Assembly (NCBI RefSeq): GCF_002005165.1
Contig: NZ_CP019699.1
Location: 3,100,001 to 3,164,000 of the forward strand
Reading direction: 5' to 3'
DNA length: 64,000 nt
From: Novibacillus thermophilus
Lineage (GTDB): Bacteria > Bacillota > Bacilli > Thermoactinomycetales > Novibacillaceae
Shown here: one piece after another, positions 58,234 through 64,000 of the stretch
Numbering within the stretch: the stretch's first letter is position 1
Layout: each line of letters opens with the position of its first letter
The notes under the pieces: generated by a model
Seen by the model: only the letters and a program-made list of their open reading frames with translations
What the model was told of the DNA's origin: nothing
The model's database searches: none
Program-made: the position numbers and the translations under genes

Positions 58234-59613
58234 GTCCTTATAATTGTGTAAAATGGATTCCTTAAAAATAAAGGAGCCAATTTCAAAATCCTCGGTTAGA
58301 ATGGAGTTGTCGGAAATACCATTCTGGAGAGGAGAATTTTGAAATGGCTCAATACCAGATTACCGTAGATCAAGAACTTTTGCAGCAACTTTTTTTAGGA
58401 CATTCAAAAGACGCTGGTGTAGCGAAATTACTGGAATCGGTATTAAACCAAATTCTCCAAGCGCAGGTGACCGAACAGCTGGCAGCTGAACGCTATGAAC
58501 GCACGGATTCCCGTCAAGGCTATCGCAATGGATCCTATCCTCATCAATTAACCACTCGGGTGGGGACCATTACGTTACGTGTTCCACGGATTCGAAACGG
58601 TCAGTTCTCCACTGAACTGTTTGCCCGTTACCAACGGAGCGAGCAAGCTTTGGTGTTGGCTTTGATGGAAATGGTCGTGAATGGGGTTTCCACACGTAAA
58701 GTGACTCAGATTACCGAAGAGCTTTGCGGCACTCATTTTTCCAAGTCCACCGTTTCAGACCTGTGCAAAAGGCTTGATCCTATTGTGGAGGCTTGGAATT
58801 ATCGTCCGCTTTCAGACCGCCGGTTCCCGTTTGTGCTGGTGGATGCCTTGTCCCTCAAAGTCCGTGAGGATGGCCGGGTACGGTCCAGAGGAGTGATGAT
58901 AGGAATCGGTGTCAACACAGACGGTTACCGGGAAGTCTTGGGGATCATGACCGGTGACACGGAATCGGAAGCCAGCTGGAGCGAATTTTTCAGTTGGTTA
59001 AAACAACGTGGTCTTGGTGGTGTCGATTTGATCACCTCTGATGACCATGGCGGTTTAGTCCGTGCCATTCGTCACCATTTCCAAGGGGTCACCTGGCAAC
59101 GCTGTCAAACCCATTTGATGCGTAATATTCTGGATGCCACACCAAAAGCGCTGAGAGACGAAGTTCATCGCCATGTCCGTGGCATCCTGGATGCAGCGGA
59201 TATCGAAACAGCCAGAATGCTTTTGAACGAAACGCTGAAAGTCTTTGAAGAGAAAGCGCCTAAAGCCATGCGTATTTTGGAAAACGGGTTTGATGATGCC
59301 ACCGCCGTTTTGGCTTTCCCTGAGAAGTACCGTAAGCGACTGCGTACCACCAACAGCGTCGAGCGGTTGAACGAAGAAATCCGCAGACGGGAACGTGTGA
59401 TTCGCATTTTTCCCAACCGCCAATCGGTGATTCGTCTGTTGGGGGCCTTACTCATGGAACAGGATGAGAAGTGGGCCAGTGGTCGGAAATACCTCGATAT
59501 GGAAGATTACTTCACCTGGCGCAAAAGCCATTCAGCAAAAACACATAGTAAGGTGACACGCATCATGTAGGCAGCTTATCTAACCGAGGAGCTTTTTACA
59601 CACAATTTTGGAC
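58234..59613 (+). mobile_element. IS256-family insertion sequence, copy A
   Basis: 1380 bp. Ends: GTCCTTATAATTGTGTAAAA at the left and, read inward from the right, GTCCAAAATTGTGTGTAAAA, imperfect terminal inverted repeats. It encodes one transposase. I find no 8-bp target duplication around this copy. Length and transposase are identical to copy B. Confidence 0.9.
58344..59570 (+). CDS. IS256-family (Mutator-type) transposase, copy A
   Basis: 408 residues. Transposase_mut domain with acidic triad in FVLVDAL, TSDDHGGL and TNSVERLNEEIRRR, plus the CxxH motif WQRCQTHLMRNIL. Intact, so probably able to move both copies. GGAGAGGAG before the ATG. Confidence 0.96.
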   Translation: MAQYQITVDQELLQQLFLGHSKDAGVAKLLESVLNQILQAQVTEQLAAERYERTDSRQGYRNGSYPHQLTTRVGTITLRVPRIRNGQFSTELFARYQRSEQALVLALMEMVVNGVSTRKVTQITEELCGTHFSKSTVSDLCKRLDPIVEAWNYRPLSDRRFPFVLVDALSLKVREDGRVRSRGVMIGIGVNTDGYREVLGIMTGDTESEASWSEFFSWLKQRGLGGVDLITSDDHGGLVRAIRHHFQGVTWQRCQTHLMRNILDATPKALRDEVHRHVRGILDAADIETARMLLNETLKVFEEKAPKAMRILENGFDDATAVLAFPEKYRKRLRTTNSVERLNEEIRRRERVIRIFPNRQSVIRLLGALLMEQDEKWASGRKYLDMEDYFTWRKSHSAKTHSKVTRIM

Positions 59614-59641
59614 CCGAGTTCGACAGTTACTAGGCAAATAC

Positions 59642-59681
59642 AATGCCCGAAACCCTAGGCAGGGCTTGGGTTTCGGGCATT
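59642..59681. terminator. hairpin downstream of the IS1634-type transposase
   Basis: Perfect 14-bp arms AATGCCCGAAACCC (59642-59655) and GGGTTTCGGGCATT (59668-59681). No long T run. Sits 22 bp past the transposase stop; could be a terminator or part of the IS end. Confidence 0.6.
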
Positions 59682-59703
59682 CAGACAGAAGGGTAGCGTG
59701 TAT

Positions 59704-61368
59704 CTAGGCTTTTGGCTGGATTTCAAGAAACCTTGGAGGTGGCTCAATCTCAAGCATAGCAAAGATTTTTCTTTGCTTCGCCGTCATTTCTGTACGCTGA
59801 TGGACGTCACCGTTTTTAGAAGAAAAATGTCCGAGATGTATCCGGTCTAAATCTTTACGAAGGACATTCCAGGTCTCGCCGGTTTTCACTTCCGCAATGC
59901 GTACCAAGAGTAAAGCGAGCCAACTCAGCAAAATATGGGAACGAATCCGGTCTTCGAGACGGTGAAACATCGGCCTTAGCTCCAGTGTCGTTTTCAAGGT
60001 CCGAAAGGCATCTTCCACATCCACCAGCTGCTTATACCCTAGCGCAACATCCTCGGCGGAAATCGTGTCATCCGACGTGCGAATTAAATATTTGCCGTCA
60101 TATTTCTCGGCATCGCGGATTGCCTGCTTGTTCAGCTTGAGTGTGCCGTCCTTCAGTTGGCGCAGGTATTTTCCATACGTCGGGTGGGAACGCAGCTGGC
60201 AAGCCGCTTTCGTATGAGCCTGTCCATTCAACTGCTTGAGCTCTGCCAGATGTGCCTGTAGTTGATCGATCGTTTGCTCACGGCGGGCGCGATCACGCTC
60301 CGCTTCTTTGGGATTGTACACCAGCACATACCGTTTTCGGGCTTCGCCATCACCGACGACGATGTCTTTCACTTGCAGGTTCTCCCGCACATGATGGTAC
60401 CGGCCTTTGCGGCTCATGGCTGCTTCTGTCGCCTCTTTGCCGGAACGCAGTTTCTCACCGGCAATGTAATGCCCGCCGGTCTTCTGCAAGGTGCGCAAGT
60501 TCTCTTCGGATACAAAACCGCGATCCGTGACGCTGATCACACGCCCCAGTTTCCAGCCGATCAAGTCTTTTTTGACTTGATCCACCACAGATAGGTCCGA
60601 GGTGTTCCCGGGCCACACCCATGAACGAATCGGAATCCCTTCCCGTGTGACCGCCAGCCCGATGACCACCTGCACAAGATCTGGGCGCTTGTCTTTTGAA
60701 AATCCGGTTTTCCGGAACGATTCTCCCTCTGGTACGTCGAAAGGATCGACTTCAAAGTAAGAAGACGTCGTGTCAAAGTATAGAAGATCGACTTCCAGAT
60801 TGAGAAGATCCGAGACAGCACAATAGACCTGGTGTTCCAACTGGGATTGAACGTCAAGCAGCTCATCCATCGCCCGGTACAACTGTTGGCTCCTGACCTC
60901 GGCAAGGTCAGGAAGAAACACCTCTTCCCGGACCCAGTCCTCCATCGCCAACTTACTGGAAGGGTTCAAGGCACGATTCGCGACCATGGAGAAGATCAGC
61001 CGTTCGATGGATGTTTGATGTTTACGGTCAGCAAACAATGTTTCCAAGATGGCATCCAGACCAATCTTATGCCACAGTTGATGTAGCATCCAAGCGCCCC
61101 CTAAGCGCTTGCTGGATTGAAACAAAAATTCCGCTGTTTCCCCAATGGCATGCTGAGCTTCAAGCGCCGCCTCGGGCGAAAGATACCGGGAGATGCTTTG
61201 AACGAGACGTTCTAAAACGGCACGATCGACTTCGTCCTCTCGGCCAAAAGAGTAGATCACCTTCGCTTTGGCATATTTGGCTTTTGGATCCCATTCATTA
61301 TGAGCTAATTGGAGATAAGCAGTGGTCGTTCCGTTTTTGTTTTTTCGAGATACGCGTCGTATGTACAT
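59704..61368 (-). CDS. IS1634-family (IS4-like) transposase
   Basis: 554 residues from the ATG at 61368 (YIRRVSRKNKNGTT). DDE features: DLLYFDTTSSYFE, VISVTDRGFVSEENL, and the C-terminal YKQLVDVEDAFRTLKTTLEL with the catalytic Glu. Lies between the two IS256 copies. Exact IS ends were not resolved; the element must fall within 59614-61499. Confidence 0.94.
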   Translation of the reverse strand: MYIRRVSRKNKNGTTTAYLQLAHNEWDPKAKYAKAKVIYSFGREDEVDRAVLERLVQSISRYLSPEAALEAQHAIGETAEFLFQSSKRLGGAWMLHQLWHKIGLDAILETLFADRKHQTSIERLIFSMVANRALNPSSKLAMEDWVREEVFLPDLAEVRSQQLYRAMDELLDVQSQLEHQVYCAVSDLLNLEVDLLYFDTTSSYFEVDPFDVPEGESFRKTGFSKDKRPDLVQVVIGLAVTREGIPIRSWVWPGNTSDLSVVDQVKKDLIGWKLGRVISVTDRGFVSEENLRTLQKTGGHYIAGEKLRSGKEATEAAMSRKGRYHHVRENLQVKDIVVGDGEARKRYVLVYNPKEAERDRARREQTIDQLQAHLAELKQLNGQAHTKAACQLRSHPTYGKYLRQLKDGTLKLNKQAIRDAEKYDGKYLIRTSDDTISAEDVALGYKQLVDVEDAFRTLKTTLELRPMFHRLEDRIRSHILLSWLALLLVRIAEVKTGETWNVLRKDLDRIHLGHFSSKNGDVHQRTEMTAKQRKIFAMLEIEPPPRFLEIQPKA

Positions 61369-61499
61369 ACCTATACTATACCATATGAACACAATAAAAT
61401 AAAGACAAAATATATAAAACGTGTGCCTATGTAAGTTTGAGTGTTTTTCTATCCCGGGAATAGGAAAACCTTAATAAAGCGGGATTCTTGGTTGATCAA

Positions 61500-62879
61500 G
61501 TCCAAAATTGTGTGTAAAAAGCTCCTCGGTTAGATAAGCTGCCTACATGATGCGTGTCACCTTACTATGTGTTTTTGCTGAATGGCTTTTGCGCCAGGTG
61601 AAGTAATCTTCCATATCGAGGTATTTCCGACCACTGGCCCACTTCTCATCCTGTTCCATGAGTAAGGCCCCCAACAGACGAATCACCGATTGGCGGTTGG
61701 GAAAAATGCGAATCACACGTTCCCGTCTGCGGATTTCTTCGTTCAACCGCTCGACGCTGTTGGTGGTACGCAGTCGCTTACGGTACTTCTCAGGGAAAGC
61801 CAAAACGGCGGTGGCATCATCAAACCCGTTTTCCAAAATACGCATGGCTTTAGGCGCTTTCTCTTCAAAGACTTTCAGCGTTTCGTTCAAAAGCATTCTG
61901 GCTGTTTCGATATCCGCTGCATCCAGGATGCCACGGACATGGCGATGAACTTCGTCTCTCAGCGCTTTTGGTGTGGCATCCAGAATATTACGCATCAAAT
62001 GGGTTTGACAGCGTTGCCAGGTGACCCCTTGGAAATGGTGACGAATGGCACGGACTAAACCGCCATGGTCATCAGAGGTGATCAAATCGACACCACCAAG
62101 ACCACGTTGTTTTAACCAACTGAAAAATTCGCTCCAGCTGGCTTCCGATTCCGTGTCACCGGTCATGATCCCCAAGACTTCCCGGTAACCGTCTGTGTTG
62201 ACACCGATTCCTATCATCACTCCTCTGGACCGTACCCGGCCATCCTCACGGACTTTGAGGGACAAGGCATCCACCAGCACAAACGGGAACCGGCGGTCTG
62301 AAAGCGGACGATAATTCCAAGCCTCCACAATAGGATCAAGCCTTTTGCACAGGTCTGAAACGGTGGACTTGGAAAAATGAGTGCCGCAAAGCTCTTCGGT
62401 AATCTGAGTCACTTTACGTGTGGAAACCCCATTCACGACCATTTCCATCAAAGCCAACACCAAAGCTTGCTCGCTCCGTTGGTAACGGGCAAACAGTTCA
62501 GTGGAGAACTGACCGTTTCGAATCCGTGGAACACGTAACGTAATGGTCCCCACCCGAGTGGTTAATTGATGAGGATAGGATCCATTGCGATAGCCTTGAC
62601 GGGAATCCGTGCGTTCATAGCGTTCAGCTGCCAGCTGTTCGGTCACCTGCGCTTGGAGAATTTGGTTTAATACCGATTCCAGTAATTTCGCTACACCAGC
62701 GTCTTTTGAATGTCCTAAAAAAAGTTGCTGCAAAAGTTCTTGATCTACGGTAATCTGGTATTGAGCCATTTCAAAATTCTCCTCTCCAGAATGGTATTTC
62801 CGACAACTCCATTCTAACCGAGGATTTTGAAATTGGCTCCTTTATTTTTAAGGAATCCATTTTACACAATTATAAGGAC
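61500..62879 (-). mobile_element. IS256-family insertion sequence, copy B (inverted)
   Basis: 1380 bp, same ends and length as copy A in opposite orientation. Outer flank TTAACT at 62880-62885 is the reverse complement of AGTTAA at 58228-58233 next to copy A, so the shared unit is 1386 bp; the inner flanks (CCGAGTTC and TTGATCAA) differ. Confidence 0.9.
61543..62769 (-). CDS. IS256-family transposase, copy B
   Basis: 408 residues, identical in sequence to copy A, indicating recent duplication or gene conversion. All three acidic residues are present. Confidence 0.96.
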   Translation of the reverse strand: MAQYQITVDQELLQQLFLGHSKDAGVAKLLESVLNQILQAQVTEQLAAERYERTDSRQGYRNGSYPHQLTTRVGTITLRVPRIRNGQFSTELFARYQRSEQALVLALMEMVVNGVSTRKVTQITEELCGTHFSKSTVSDLCKRLDPIVEAWNYRPLSDRRFPFVLVDALSLKVREDGRVRSRGVMIGIGVNTDGYREVLGIMTGDTESEASWSEFFSWLKQRGLGGVDLITSDDHGGLVRAIRHHFQGVTWQRCQTHLMRNILDATPKALRDEVHRHVRGILDAADIETARMLLNETLKVFEEKAPKAMRILENGFDDATAVLAFPEKYRKRLRTTNSVERLNEEIRRRERVIRIFPNRQSVIRLLGALLMEQDEKWASGRKYLDMEDYFTWRKSHSAKTHSKVTRIM

Positions 62880-63143
62880 TTAACTTCTCTTTCTTTACGA
62901 ACGCATGTATAAAAATATTTTCAGGAGCGTGTTATAACAATGTCCAGAAATAGGAATTGCCTAAAAAAACTTTTTTTCTTTGCTAGAGTAATTTTGACAA
63001 GAAAATCAAGAAAGGTGAAGTCCTTGTTACAGGATACCAATAATGTGCCAATACACCCAATATACTCGGGGTCTCAAGGCAAAATTGAAAAAGCAAAGTA
63101 TAGCCCTTCTCTTCCCGCATAAGGTGACCTAACACACACGATG

Positions 63144-63347
63144 CTAGCCCGTTCTGCACAGCCTAACGGCCATTTCAATCATCTCCTTTGGATTTTTAAA
63201 ATAAAAAAACGCACTCACCCTTTCTGGCAAAATGCGTTTTAAATCACCCTTGATTCGTTTCACTTCCGCGCCACGTGCAGATGAAACGAACCTCGTCTTT
63301 TCGTCAACTCCTAATCCAAGAGATGCGCCAGGGGAGATAGCGCCCCC
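63144..63347 (-). pseudogene. unidentified gene remnant
   Basis: 67 codons between stops, protein-like but not recognised: GLGVDEKTRFVSSARGAEVK, RIKGDLKRILPERVSAFFYF, NPKEMIEMAVRL. No start codon; the upstream stop abuts a G6 run (63343-63348). A hairpin with AAAACGCA/TGCGTTTT arms (63206-63213, 63233-63240) and a minus-strand T7 run lies inside it, so part may instead be a terminator. Confidence 0.35.
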
Positions 63348-63511
63348 CTATCTTTTGCTGACCATCTTTTTGAGCTTATTCTTGTCCCGATACAAAAAGA
63401 TTTTGTGGAGATTTCAGTAGACCTTTGCGTTAGTGTTGATTGATCTTTAGCGAAGATTTGCGTGATCTTTCTTTAATTGAGCATTTCCCCTTGTAAGGTC
63501 ATTAAGCAGTT

Positions 63512-63656
63512 TCAACTTCTCACTTTCTTCTCTTTAGCTTTATTAATAAAATCCCCTATTTTGGAAACAGCGCCTTCAAAGTCTTCTTTGATTTCATGTT
63601 CCCAAATTCGTAATATATTCCATTCATTTCTAACATACTCAACTTTCGCACACAGA
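63512..63656 (-). pseudogene. Vsr/DUF559-like endonuclease C-terminal fragment
   Basis: About 48 codons: VEYVRNEWNILRIWEHEIKE then DFEGAVSKIGDFINKAKEK and stop. The W-x-I/V-LR-x-W-E-H-E-I motif is the last catalytic-domain segment of very-short-patch-repair-like and DUF559 endonucleases. The rest is missing upstream (stop codon at about 63665), so it is a scrap. Confidence 0.55.
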
Positions 63657-64000
63657 AATATTTAAGCATTGCTTGATATAATTAGGCCTGAATTATTCAT
63701 AACCGCGTCTCAAATGTTTTAAAAACCAGTTTCAAGCCTGATTTTTGTAAGTTTTTGGTTTCCCTAGATGTTTTCTCAAATATATTACCTAATCTACTGG
63801 AAAAACAGCAGGAAGTCATACGCTAGCTTTCAAAATCGGCTGTAAAAGGGCACACTGATCCTGTGGTTAATGTGAATGCTATGAGATTGACTTTTCTAAT
63901 ATCATCTCATTCAACCAAGCCGTGGGAGGTGATGGATGGTTCGTAAAGTCTGCCAATAAGCCTTTTGATACAGACAACTGCTGCACAGTTTAAATGTCAG
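63657..64000. other. right-end non-coding or decayed sequence
   Basis: No complete gene. On the plus strand a short frame ending at about 63991 reads NIISFNQAVGGDGWFVKSAN then KPFDTDNCCTV, which looks protein-like but is unassigned. Together with 62886-63143 (nothing recognised) it forms a gene graveyard beside the IS cluster. Confidence 0.4.

Larger units (their letters stand above)
58228..62885. repeat. inverted IS256 pair enclosing an IS1634-type element
   Basis: Two identical IS256 copies in inverted orientation flank 1.9 kb containing only another transposase. It has the shape of a composite transposon but carries no cargo gene and lacks direct target repeats outside. The long identical arms (1.38 kb) make inversion of the middle by recombination likely. 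Confidence 0.85.

Noticed and set aside
58234-62879. functional composite transposon with target duplication
   Set aside because: No direct repeats at the outer ends and no passenger gene other than a transposase.

Overview
The window reads as a chromosomal stretch of a spore-forming, flagellated Bacillota (order Bacillales) of moderate GC. Support: a Bacillus-order fla/che operon running into hslUV-topA-dprA-sucCD, GerPF-like spore proteins, Gram-positive Shine-Dalgarno sites (many with TTG or GTG starts), an S-box riboswitch and PhoP-type operators. A thermophile near Thermoactinomycetaceae is possible, but the sequence alone does not settle it.

Layout. 1-11.3 kb (minus): flagellar operon flgB-flgC-fliE-F-G-H-I-J-ylxF-fliK-flgD-flgE-swrD-fliL-fliM, cut by the left edge. 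11.5-13.4 kb: a group IIC intron with its reverse transcriptase, inserted behind a terminator that follows a truncated codY (only the DNA-binding end is left). 13.7-21.6 kb (minus): hslU, hslV, topA, dprA, sucD, sucC and a YqzM-like peptide. 21.8-23.5 kb (plus): a cupredoxin and three small unknown genes. 23.6-24.1 kb (minus): two GerPF-like genes. 24.2-35.6 kb (minus): a complete phosphonate system, phnD-C-E1-E2 transporter then phnF-G-H-I-J-K-M-L and a PHP-domain phosphodiesterase in place of phnP, with a four-repeat PhoP-box-like site in front of each half. 36.1-46.2 kb (minus): a Nudix remnant and two very large secreted GH92 mannosidases; the second has Gln where GH92 enzymes normally have the catalytic-acid Glu. 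46.8-50.2 kb (plus): a SAM-I riboswitch with a legible terminator/antiterminator switch, in front of a DszA/NtaA-type flavin monooxygenase, a sodium:solute symporter and a 33-residue membrane peptide, a likely organosulfur-scavenging unit. 50.4-55.1 kb (minus): a membrane-anchored alpha/beta hydrolase, a BceB-type permease fused to a PAF-acetylhydrolase-like domain, and a gutted BceA-type ATPase. 55.4-58.2 kb (minus): a GH127 beta-L-arabinofuranosidase and a sugar ABC permease whose operon is cut by insertion sequences. 58.2-62.9 kb: two identical inverted IS256-family copies around an IS1634-type transposase. 62.9-64 kb: degraded sequence with gene scraps.

Six otherwise intact genes (topA, cupredoxin, phnD, both GH92 genes, the permease-hydrolase) carry exactly one missing base in or beside a short homopolymer. 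Adding one base restores each family's expected sequence; repaired TopA is 691 residues. The uniform pattern points to base-calling undercounts rather than real decay. By contrast codY, bceA, the Nudix gene and the right-end scraps look genuinely decayed.
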